DNA of 19,860 nucleotides from Beroe ovata (lineage: Eukaryota > Ctenophora > Nuda > Beroida > Beroidae): contig CAMPET010000098.1 in NCBI GenBank assembly GCA_946803715.1, positions 222,201-242,060 on the forward strand, given 5' to 3'. Position 1 is the first letter of the stretch. Each line of letters begins with the position of its first letter. Position numbers and translations under genes: made by a program. Positions 9,569 to 19,800 of this stretch are shown here, one piece after another. Below the pieces are notes generated by a model. It did not search any database and had not been told where the DNA came from. It saw nothing but the letters and a program-made list of their open reading frames with translations.

Positions 9569-10865
9569 ATGGGCGGTACATATCCCCCTCCTTGATTTCA
9601 TTTAGGACACTGTTGAGGATCAGGACAGTTTAGGACAAATCTCAGTCGACCGATGGATTAGTTAAGTCAGAACTCAGAATTAACTTTTTGAAAGAGATTC
9701 AGCAGAAACATTATGTTTCCTTCGGAATGATTACTGATTATCTGTTTTATGTCTATATCTATCGATTCATCATTCTTTATGTTTCAAATTTGAACACGAA
9801 GACTAATATTAACTTGTTTCCAATTTCTGCTCAGAAATCAAGAGTTCTAGCTAGTCAAATTAGTGCCACCCTCGTAAACACCCAGTGCTCTCTCTAGTGC
9901 GCTTCCTCGCGAACTGCAGCTCTCATTATTGTATTCCCGATAATGGTTATCGGTTGATATCACTGCTTATGAAGTACAACCAATCTGTTAATAAGAGAAG
10001 GGAAACTTAAGAGGCGTCTTGTATCTGGACCTAATTGTGTACATGATATGTTATACCTACCCATCAGCCATATCCCGAGTGTGTTTTTCGTATGCTGATG
10101 TGTTTGTATTGTTTCTATTTCTGGTCTTCTCCTCTCTATTCAAATCTTATTAGCTCGATATTTGGTCAAGCTTATTTTTATCCTCGCATCACATTCAGCC
10201 ACATGTACTACTGTACTAAGCTAGGGGATAAGCGTGATGAAATATGCGTGAAAAAAATTATTTTGTTCCGCTATGTCTGACGAGAGACTTGCAATTCCTC
10301 ATTACATATTATTTTTATCTTTGTCGGACATCAAATCACATCCTAGTTGTTTCTTCACCGTGCTCCGGCCCATCTTTCGTACGGAACGCAGTTTGTTTTG
10401 ATTTCTCGGAAATCTCGGAAACTCACGAATTATAATTTCACATGATCATTATGCAGAATTGTGTCGCTGCTTTAGTCACTAGGTAAATGTCTTTGGTACG
10501 TGTGTCTATAATAAACATTGTAAGGAATATTCTGGAAAAGCTTTCTGTGACGCACGTAGCTATCATGTCCAATATCCATTGTGTAAACCTGTCGCTTGAG
10601 CTCTTTGTTGTTCTGTACACGTCTTTCAGTTGAATTTATGAGCTATTTTGATGCTCAGTTCTCGACAAGTAGCTTCGAATGTTGAAAAAGAATAAAACTG
10701 AGAAGTTTCTTGCAAGCTGGTCGATGTTCGAGGCTTCATCAGTAACAGTTTATTTTATAAAGGAGCAGATATGTAAATCGTATATTGATTTCAATGCGAA
10801 TATTGTAGTTTCACTCAAATTTCACGTAGGTGTAAATAGTTTAGTCTGTTATTTCATCACTTACT
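9569..10865. other. Spacer between transporter copies 1 and 2
   Basis: The DNA is AT-rich without a supported exon on either strand. It must hold the 3' UTR of copy 1 and the promoter of copy 2. The only AATAAA hexamers seen on the plus strand lie far from the copy 1 stop, at 10510-10515 and about 10690. Copy 1 therefore either has a long 3' UTR or uses a variant signal. Small open frames here have no convincing codon pattern. Confidence 0.6.
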
Positions 10866-13578
10866 ATGTCCACTGAAGAAATCTGCTGTGAGAAGCAAGA
10901 TGAACCTCCAGGTATGACTTCAAGATAGGCGATGATTCAAGACATGTCGTTGAAATTTTGTTTTCGTTTTGCTGCTTTCATGAAAAACCCGGTGTGCCCT
11001 TTATGCATGATCATAATATACATGACGCTTTGCTGACAAAGTTGCCTGATGTATTCATGGTGATTGTAAACGGATACTATCTCATATTCCAGTTTCCACT
11101 TTCGTCAAATTCTCAGAAATAATGTCCCAAATCTGTTCAGCTGTATCAAGTTATGAACGGCAAGACCCCGGCGGGAGCCAATCAGATAGCGATTGCAGTA
11201 TCAGCTCTGATGAAAATGATGAAACATTCACTGATAAAAGAGAGAGTCGTGCAAAGAAACCTGGAATCACGTTGAGGGAATCTGGAGACTCCAGTAACGA
11301 CTCTACAAAATCCGAAGTTTCTGACAAGGGTATAAGAAGATACAAGAGTTTTGGTGCACTCCAGGATTTTCACTTCAATAACCATTTCTGCACCAAGTTG
11401 TATCACACTAAACGACAAGTTCTTCACTTGAAGGATTACCATGATGAAGCCAGGGCAATCAAAGACATCCAGAAGTTTCTCAATCACCCGATAGTATTGT
11501 TCAAAGTCCACCACACTCTCTGGGAAGACATTGTTGAGGAGATGCTGCAAAAACTTAGCTCTGAAAAGCCCGATCTGAACTTGGACATCAAGCGCACCAA
11601 GATGTCTCTTATTAGTCGTGATGGCGTAAATGTCCTTCCGGAATGTCTTCAGGGCATTTCTAAAACACCTCATGGGCTAGAAACAGAACAGAGTTTTATT
11701 GTTGCTATCGGCAGCACTAATACGGTTTCGGAAAACCAGGTCGTCATGTGTTTGCTGAACCATCCTTTCAACTTTGGTGCGGGAGCCGAGGAAATTCGGC
11801 TCATCTGCATAGTCCTTTGTCCCGTGAAGACTAAACACACAAAATCAGCTGTGCAAGTAGCAAGAACCTACACAACTCTCCTGGCAGATGACAGACTGCG
11901 ACACAGTTTGATCAACACTCACTCTCCCGAAGAGTTTGCTCATGAGTTTGAGCTGGAATGCCTGAGAATTCAGGAGATAGGTCGGGAAGACAAGACAATC
12001 AAGCCTGGGGAAGGGATCGATGATATTGTTGAGGTGAAAAAGTCAAAGTGGTTTCCAGGGAAGGATATTCTCGAAGACATACGACAGAGGTCAAAGTACT
12101 ATGTATCCGACTTTTCTAAAGATGTTCGAGACTGCACCAGCATCCAAAAAATAATCTCTGCTACACTTTTTCTCTACTTCTCTCTTCTGCTTCCTGCAAT
12201 TGCTTTTGGTGTTCTTGATGCAAAGTTTACTGAAGGAAAGCTTGATGCAAAGAGTGTCATTGTATCTCAGGCATTGGCTGGGACACTCTGGGTTATATTC
12301 AGTGGGCAGCACTTGGTCATCATCAGAACAACCATCCCACTTGTTATCTACACCAAGGTGATATACACTATAAGCAAAACTTGGGCTGACGATGGAAGTT
12401 TCTTCTTTACATTTTACGCCATGGTTGGGTTGGTAAATGCTGCGTTCTTGGTACTATATGGGCTCAGTGGAGCAAGCAGAATCATGGTCTTCTGTTCTAG
12501 ATCTACAGAAGAAATTCTCGGTCTTTTTATCTCAATTGCATTCATCTTCGACAGTGGCATGTATCTCAAAGGCGAGTTCGATAAATACTACTGCAACACA
12601 TCAGATGCTGAATGCAGTCCAGCAAAACCCATCTTAGCTCTACTTTTGATCTTCATAACTGTGTTTGTTGGGGTACAGATATACAACTTTAAGTACAGCC
12701 CATACCTTACTGCTGGCAAGCGAGGCTTTGTGGCTGACTATGCACTTGTGCTAGCAGTTGCAATCGGAACACTTATCGGGGCTTATGCTTTCAATGGTGT
12801 AGGGTTGGAATCATTCGTAGTTAATGAAGAAAGGCCTTTGTTTAGTATTGTACAATTCCAGTCTATGCCTCCATCAGCAGTTGCTTCATCCATTGGAGTT
12901 GGGTTTATCATGTCCATTCTATTCTTCATGGAGAACAATATAGCAGCCAGCATAGTGAACAACCCTTCCAATAAACTGCAGAAGGGATTCTCATATCACT
13001 ATGATATGATGTTATCAGGACTGATCAATGCTCTACTCAGTGTGCTGGGGCTACCGCTCGTTCATGGTAGCTTGCCTCACTCACCACTTCATGTCCGAGC
13101 TCTGGCAGACATAGAGGAGCACATTGAGAATGGACATCTCTCTGAGAACGTGGTCTATGTCAGAGAAACTAGACTGACAACCCTGTTTTCTCACATCATG
13201 ATAGCTGCCTCTGTCCTGTTGGTGCCCTACCCTCTCAATATGATCCCAATTCCCGTCCTCTATGGATTGTTTATATTCCTCTCACTGACTGCCCTGAGTG
13301 ACTTTCAGCTTTGGGAGAGACTTGTCCTTATCTTCACCGAACAGAGTCTTTATCCACCTTTTCATTATGTAAGGAAAGTACCTCAGAAAATCATTCACTG
13401 TTTCACAATCCTTCAATTGTTACAGCTGAGTGTTTTATGCGTTGTTTCCTTTGCAGGATCAGCCTACCTTAAAATGTTCTTTCCATTTGTTATATTCCTG
13501 CTTATGCCGATCAGAATGAAAATTCTGCCAAAAATCATTTCAGAGAGACATTTATCCGCTCTCGATGGTGATTGTTGA
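10866..13578 (+). CDS. SLC4A11-like transporter, copy 2
   Basis: Second tandem member of the same family. Exon 1 (10866-10911) encodes MSTEEICCEKQDEPP and ends in phase 1 at ccag/gtatga. Exon 2 starts at 11093 after a tattccag acceptor and runs open to 13578, giving 843 residues. The nine codons between the acceptor and the internal ATG at 11122 are in frame, which supports this start over 11122. The N-terminal linker is short and rich in Ser/Asp/Glu. The band-3-like domain runs from about residue 114 (FCTKLYHTKRQ) and the membrane domain from about 335 (WFPGKD). Membrane landmarks are LLPAIAFGVL, RSTEEILGLFISIA, FFMENNI and a terminal LDGDC. An NTS sequon (12595) sits in the loop after the predicted fifth membrane span, the loop that carries N-glycans in vertebrate SLC4A11. 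Three segments are almost identical in DNA to copy 1, while the rest has diverged strongly. The gene looks intact. Confidence 0.93.
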
Positions 13579-13882
13579 TGAAGTTTTGTGCTTGTGCTCA
13601 TGATATGTTCTCTGTAGTCTTATTCCATCACAACGTTTGTGTTTACATTCAATTTCATTTAAATTTCAATGACAGCTTTGAGCATGAACTGGTGCATTTA
13701 AAACTGACCTGCATGAAATTTATATAGCCCATGCTGTGTCATCTTATTAAAATGCAGAGGTGTGATAACTTCTAAATGCCTTTCTCATGGATGTTACATA
13801 TTGCCGGTGATTCCATATGAAGCTTCGTTATTGCAGTTTTTGTGTCAGATAGAGATCTATATTGCAAAAGTCAAAATCTAAT

Positions 13883-13888
13883 AATAAA
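13883..13888 (+). terminator. Polyadenylation signal of transporter copy 2
   Basis: AATAAA about 305 bases after the stop of copy 2, followed by the GT-rich ggtgtcaggttc, a usual arrangement for cleavage and polyadenylation. A second AATAAA at 13963-13968 falls inside the presumed first codons of copy 3. Confidence 0.5.
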
Positions 13889-13959
13889 GGTGTCAGGTTC
13901 AACTGACCAGTAATGCAAATTGGCTTGCAGCCTTCCATCATTTCACTGTCACACTTTTC

Positions 13960-16651
13960 ATGAATAAAGTTGCGCCCTATAACTCTAGTTCAAGTCAAGG
14001 CACAGTTCAAGGCAAGCCTCGCTTCTTCATATATGGTATTGGTACTCACTACTCATGATTAATCAATGTTCTTCTTGTTCAGCTGCAAAATATGAATGTG
14101 TGCATGATGCAACGCATACTCCAATTTAGATAGTCTATATTCATTTGACTTGAATGTCTCATTCTTTTCAGACCCTGCTAAGAATGAGGACTTTCTGCAA
14201 CAAGAGAACGGTTTCATCATCCAAGAAGACATTTTCAAATGTTCAGGAAAGAAAACCGATAAAAAAGATGGCGTGAAGACTGATGCTGATCTCTGGCCAG
14301 ATGCCAAGTTTTCGTCAGCTGAAAACTTGCTGGTTGTTCCAGACAGCAACTTCAGTCCTCGCCGTGTTGAGTTACTTCAACCTGATTCATTTGATGAGCA
14401 TCTCCATCATTACAGAATGAATCTTTGTCATACAAAGATATGCATGCTACCACCTAAAGATTACCATGAAGAAGCCCGTGCACTGAAGGATATTCAGAAG
14501 TTTCTGGACAATCCTGTCATCTTGTTCAAAACTACATCTATAATCTGGGAAGTCATCATGAAGGAAATGTTGCATAAGCTGCACGATGTGAAATGCAATG
14601 TAAAGTTGGACATCGAGGCTGCACTGGAGTCGGTCATCAGCTACCAGGGAGTCTATGTTATCCCTGAGTGTATCCAGAGTATTGTGGAAGGGAATCAGGG
14701 TCCTATAACTGACCAGAGTTTCGTGGTTGCCATTGGCAACACTCTTGCTGTGTCAGAAAATCAGGTGGTCTTGTGTAGGCTGAGCCAGCCAGTCAATTTT
14801 GGGAGGGGTGCAGAAGGAGTGCAAATCATTTGCCTAGTCTTGAGTCCAATGAGAACAAAGCAGACTAAAAGTGGTGTTCAAGTTGCTAGGACTTATGCAA
14901 CACTACTTTCTGATGTCACTCTGAGGCAAAGACTCCTTGATGCCCGTTCTCCTGATGATTTTGCTGATACCTTCAAGACTGAGAACTCTCGGATACATAA
15001 AGAACATGATTTGTGGAAAAACACTGTTTCCAGGAGGAATAGCATTGAAATGTTATCTAAAGAAGTTGTCAAAGGAAGGTGGTTCCCGGGTAAGGATTTG
15101 ATCGCTGATGCTAAACGCAGGGCCAGGTTTTACATGTCCGATTTTACCAAAGATGTCCATGATTGTCTCAGTATACAGAAGATTATTTCGGCCACACTCT
15201 TCCTTTACTTCTCCCTTCTCCTTCCTGTCATAGCATTCGGTGTTCTCTATGCTAAAGTTACAGATGGTAAGCTGGATGTTCGGAATGTCATTGTCTCACA
15301 AGCCTTTGCTGGCATTTTCTGGGTCTTCTTCAGTGGGCAACATTTGGTTGTTGTGAGAACAACCATACCAGTGATCATCTATACCAAAGTTATCTACACC
15401 ATCAGTAAGAACTGGGCTGATGATGGAAGTTTCTTTTACACTTTCTACTCTATGGTTGGTTTCTCCAATGCATTTTTCCTGATCATGTATGGAGTTACAG
15501 GGGCAAGTAAAGTGATGAAATATTGCACTAGATCCACAGATGAGATTCTAAGTTTTTTCATCTCAATAGCATTCATTGTGGATACTGTCAAGTACGTCTT
15601 CAAAGAAGTTCACCAGTATTATTGCTTTCCAGAAGACGAATATCCATCCAACGGTACTGCAAAGGGATCAAGTTACTACATGGAAAAATGCTCACCAGCA
15701 AAACCAATCCTTGTGCTCTTCCTGGTTTGTCTCACTGTGTTTGTTGGAATCCGGATATTCAACTTCAAGTACAGCAAGTATTTGACAACCGCCAGAAGAG
15801 CATTTGTTGCAGACTATGCTATTGTGATAGCAGTTGCACTGGGCACTTTTGTTGGTTCTTTTGTTTTTGCCAGAGTTCAGCTGAAGAAATTCTCGATAAA
15901 TGAAGAGAATGGGTTTCTGGAGTTAGTTGATTTCAAGGAACCACCTGCATTTGCTATATTGTCAGCAATCGGACTAGGGTTCATCATGTCGATTCTTTTT
16001 TTCATGGAGAGCAACATATCTGCCAGCATGGTGAATAGTCCTGCTAACAAGCTGAAGAAGGGACTATCATATCACTATGATATGGTGGTGCTGGGTGTAC
16101 TGAACGCTCTCTTGAGTATGCTAGGACTCCCATTTGTTCATGGCAGTCTCCCTCATTCCCCCCTACACGTGAGAGCTCTGGCTGATGTCGAGGAGCACAT
16201 TGAAGCTGGATATGTACACCAGGACATAGTTAGAGTCAGGGAAACAAGGCTCACCACCCTCTTCTCCCAGATGCTCATTGCCCTCTCCGTTCTCCTGGTC
16301 CCCTACCCTCTAAATGTTATTCCAATACCAGTACTGTATGGTCTGTTCACTTACCTTGCCATCACAGCTCTCAAAGATCTACAACTCTGGGAGAGGATGG
16401 TGCTGATTCTCACTGAGCAGAGTCTCTACCCTCCTCTCCATTATGTGAGGAAGGTCCCTCAGAAGATCATCCACAGTTTCACTGTAGTACAACTGGTCCA
16501 GCTCTGTGTTCTGTGTCTGGTGTCCTTCGCCGGGTCAGCCTACCTCAAGATGGTCTTCCCCTTCATCATTGTCCTGCTCATTCCCATTCGGAGTCTTGTC
16601 CTCCCTAAACTCATTCCCAGTCGATTCCTGAGCGCGCTTGACGGGGATTGA
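13960..16651 (+). CDS. SLC4A11-like transporter, copy 3
   Basis: Third and most diverged copy. The main exon runs from an acceptor (cattcttttcag, exon start 14172) to TGA at 16651. No ATG in this frame lies just before the acceptor, so an upstream exon is needed. The best candidate is 13960-14035 (MNKVAPYNSSSQ...), with donor ATATG/gtattg in phase 1, giving 851 residues. That frame stays open back to another acceptor (ggcttgcag) ending at 13930, so the leader may be an internal exon of 105 bases. The band-3-like domain includes DYHEEARALKDIQKF; the membrane domain starts near residue 329 (WFPGKD). Motifs are LLPVIAFGVL, RSTDEILSFFISIA, FFMESNISASMVN, PHSPLHVRALADVEEHIEAG and a terminal LDGD. 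The loop after the fifth span is longer than in copies 1 and 2 and holds an NGT sequon (15650). Codon third positions become markedly G/C-rich after about 16180. The family call is firm; exon 1 is less so. Confidence 0.9.
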
Positions 16652-17395
16652 TGAATGGAACTGAATCGATGTGATGGAATGCTCGATGATCACAATCGAA
16701 AACTTTGAATTTACCTTGTCACACAACTGAACCCTCAGACCTACTTATTATGCTATTATAAACTTTATTTTACTTTTATTCTCACGCAGGTCGCACAGGT
16801 GCAGCCAGTATCGATATGGTATTAATCAAAGTGGTGTTGTTTATTATTTACTTCAGAGTTAATTCATTGTTTTAGTTCTACTCCATTGACGCTAAGTCAT
16901 CCAGCGTCCCAACCTTCCTTATCTCTTCGATTTGAACCAAATTTCTTCTCTACTAAATGATGACCACAGTTTCTTAAAAATGAGTAGTGAATATAAAGAG
17001 TATTGAAATTGACAAATCTTCACTTTAGACAGAAAAGTCAACTTGACCACAGAATCAACTGTAAACAGCCATCTTAAAACCCTCACATAGTGGCTACGAT
17101 CTGAATAATGTTTATTCAATACTCGGACGTAAAGTCTAAAAATTGAGTAGAAACCATGAGATAGAAATACGTTTAACTTTATAATGACATTGCAACCATG
17201 TCTCTCAATCTATTAATTAGATCTCTATGAAATATTCAAGTTTGTGAAATTCTCTTTCACATAGTTTCAAGTCTTTATTCCAACTGCTAGACAAAAATCC
17301 TGACAATTTATACTTGTTTTCAAGTCATTATGCTTGGACCATCTCCTGCAATAGTTTTTAGCACGAGTATTTCCCAGCTTCAGCTCTTGTTGTTG
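16652..17395. other. Convergent 3' spacer with minus-strand polyadenylation signal
   Basis: AT-rich DNA between the stop of transporter copy 3 and the stop of the minus-strand LDLa gene. AATAAA on the minus strand at 17274-17279, about 120 bases past the LDLa gene stop, is the likely end signal for that gene. Others occur near 17110 and 16764. No clear canonical AATAAA for copy 3 was seen on the plus strand. No exon was found. Confidence 0.55.
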
Positions 17396-19491
17396 TTACA
17401 TGCAGGTTCTGCTGGACTCGTCGCTACCATCCCAGCAGTCGGGGAAGTTGTCACACACGTAATCCTCCAGGATACAATCTCCATTCTTACACTTCCACTC
17501 GCCGTCCCCACACCTAGCTGTGAGAGGGAAGGAGGGGTGTGTGATTCTCTCAATTGTGTGTGGAGGATAGGGCGTATAATAATATAATATCGGATCAACA
17601 GGATGGGGATTGTGTGTACGCGGGTGGTCTTATGTTTGTTTGTTTGTATGTTTGTTTGTGTCTGTGTTACTTACATTCTATACAGTTCATCTCGTCAGAT
17701 CCATCCTTGCAGTTCCTGATTCCGTTACACCATTCTGTTTGAGCGACACATCTCGATCCATCAGCGCACTTCCAATACCCCACCATACATTGTAATTCTG
17801 GGGGTGGGGTTGTTATAGAGATGTGGTAGGGTGTGTCGCTTATAAATGGGTTCAGATATGAGATTGTGCTCGATATTCTGCTCACTGTGCTCGATATTTT
17901 CCTTTTTGGGCTCTCAACTTCTGAGTTTGTATGTTATGATCACTATTTACCTTCGCACCCAACTTCGTCCTCCCCGTTATCGCAATCCTTGATGTAGTTG
18001 CACCGTCTGTTCAGTGACAAACATGTCGGTTTCCGGTTGTGTAGACACCCAAACTCCTCCTCTGTGCACACCACTGTATAATAGGGGGAGTTGAGTCTGT
18101 GACGTCAGCATAATCTGATAATCCCTCTTCAAACTCATGATATGAGGTTTTAATCTAATGACTAGGAGTAGTCACATACTAGGTAGTAGTCACATACTTG
18201 CATTAATTTTCAATCTTACTGAATAATATCTTACTGAATAATATATGCAACCTATAACCTATAACCTTGCTTCACGTGGGGCGTCTTACAATATATAAGA
18301 TATGCTAACATATCTCCTCTCAGAGAGTAATACCCATATTTCTACCTACTACCCATCTATCATGGTACTCACATCTGGAGGGCCCACCGGCGAACGGATC
18401 CACCCCAGTCTCATTCTCACATCCCTCCTCGTCGTCTCCACCTGGGCAGTCCCTCTTCCCATCACACACATTACCCCGGCCGATACACTTGTGTCTGGGG
18501 GAGGGAGAGGGGAATACTGAAGTGGTGTGAAGTAATTACTCAAATCCTCGTCAATACTTTCTTTCCCAAAGGCATTTTTATCACTGAATTCATGCGGATT
18601 GGACACATTATCTTACGACACATTTTAACGACTCAATCAACCATCTGAAACTGATAGTATTCGTATCAGTCTGAGATCAAACTACAGTTGATCAGTTTAT
18701 ACCTCTTGAGACAGGCGTATGTGTGTGCGGGACATATCAGTCTGACAGGGTGAGTGGTCGGCACTGGAGTGTATCGGAATAGAGTTGTCCTCTTCTCAGC
18801 TGAAAACGGGAGGGGTGAGGATAGCTCTCTTCACACATCTCAATCAGTTCACACAATCTCTTTATTTCATTCTCTCCCCCTTCTCTCTCTCTCCCTTTTC
18901 CAATCCACACTGACTCACAATAATTCCACGATTGCAGGGTTGAGTTGATTTTCCCACTCCCCAACCCCTTGCACCTCTCCATACTTAACCATTTACCATC
19001 TTGCACTCTAAAAAAGTCTCATCCGGCACACCCCATATTTTCCACTCTCATGTTAGAACATTCCCCACTTACTGGTGGGCGGGGTTGTTGTTTCCTCGGA
19101 CGAGGTAAACCACTGGGTCGTGGTGGAACCACTCCACCACGTCGTCCAGAATGACGAGGTCGTTCCCCACCAAGTGGTCGATTCTAGTGGACTTGACGTG
19201 GTTTCGTAAGGAGTAGTCGTTCCTTCAGTCGAGGAAAACTCATTTGTACCCACTGAAACAGAAAATAGGTATTTGTGTTTGGATCATAATGAGATCGAGA
19301 ATTGTTTGGGATAGGCAGTAGGTTCGGAATTCTTCCACTTACTTGATCCAGAATTCGAGTACTCTGCTGAAGTCACTGAAAAAACAAACATTACAACACA
19401 AATCTGTTTATTAGAGCATGGAGTTCCTGTTTTTCATTATGAGTTCAACCTACTTGTCTCTATTCCCATGTTTGGTGACGTAGTTGTATAC
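17396..19491 (-). CDS. LDLa-repeat protein with Ser/Thr-rich stalk, 3' part of gene
   Basis: Probable extracellular protein; LDLa modules fold around disulphides and calcium and bind ligands. Exons in reading order: 19491-19454 (doubtful), 19375-19343 (33 bases), 19252-19073, 18799-18703, 18494-18373, 18073-17951, 17797-17675 and 17517-17396. All have gt..ag borders and compatible phases: mostly 1, but phase 2 between 18703 and 18494, where one LDLa module is split. The first exons encode a Thr/Ser/Trp-rich stalk. Four LDLa modules follow, each with six cysteines and an acidic end: DCPGGDDEEGC, DCDNGEDEVGC, NCKDGSDEMNC and DCWDGSDESSRTC. TAA follows the last module almost at once, with no membrane span or anchor after it, so the protein is secreted or anchored from its N-terminal side. 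The 5' end, including any signal peptide, lies beyond the window or was not recognised. The ligand is unknown. Confidence 0.85.
17634..17660. repeat. (TTTG)n microsatellite in LDLa gene intron
   Basis: About six TTTG units, one altered to TATG, lie in the intron between the third and fourth LDLa exons, right after the donor gtaagt at 17674. Confidence 0.8.
18213..18258. repeat. Small tandem duplications in LDLa gene intron
   Basis: A 15-base unit (atcttactgaataat) occurs twice in tandem at 18213-18242, followed by about two copies of cctataa. Just upstream (18170-18200) tagtcacatact is also repeated. The intron (18074-18372) holds no other feature. Confidence 0.6.
19073..19252 (-). other. 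Ser/Thr/Trp-rich stalk exon of the LDLa gene
   Basis: A 180-base exon with acceptor tgtttcag and donor gtaagt, phase 1 at both ends. It encodes 60 residues, most of them Thr or Ser, with Pro and several Trp-Trp pairs (TTWWGTT, TTWWSG). The composition suggests an O-glycosylated, extended linker before the LDLa modules. Clustered tryptophans are unusual for a mucin-like linker, and some sit in TxxW or WxxW-like spacing. Low codon complexity (acg, acc, tcg) suggests growth by repeat slippage. Confidence 0.7.
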
Positions 19492-19800
19492 CTGAAATGA
19501 TATGGTTGTCATGGTTGCAATGTGTTGTCATAGTTGCGATCAATTTTCCAGATGTGTCCATGGTGTGAGGTGATTGATTGTGTGTTGTCTAGAACGATTA
19601 TCATTAACGGGAAGAGATATTCCACCGGGTGGTTTAAAGTTGACATATGTGTAAATCAGTAACGAAATATCAGATTTCTGAACTAAAATTTAATCAAATT
19701 AGGACCGTATGAAAATTTTATCAGAACCATGTCAGGAATTACACCATCCCGAATCCTTCATCACGGAAAACAGTCTATCTCTGGTGAAGATTTCTAAACG

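Noticed and set aside
9388-9633. Plus-strand open frame overlapping the end of copy 1
   Set aside because: It is a shifted-frame shadow of the transporter coding sequence.
11182-11673. 163-codon minus-strand open frame
   Set aside because: It is antisense to the well-supported coding body of transporter copy 2 and has no motif of its own.
13791-13806. Tiny exon MLHIA before copy 3 with donor gccg/gtgatt
   Set aside because: It is phase-compatible, but the donor is weak and the exon very short. The 13960-14035 candidate is longer and better supported.
14150-14171. Start of transporter copy 3 at 14150
   Set aside because: The codon there is TTG, not ATG, and the segment is the pyrimidine tract and acceptor of the intron.
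19720-19760. Minus-strand ATG with donor gtgtaa as first exon of the LDLa gene
   Set aside because: The phase fits the doubtful 38-base exon, but the peptide is only a few residues, lacks a signal peptide and the donor is weak.
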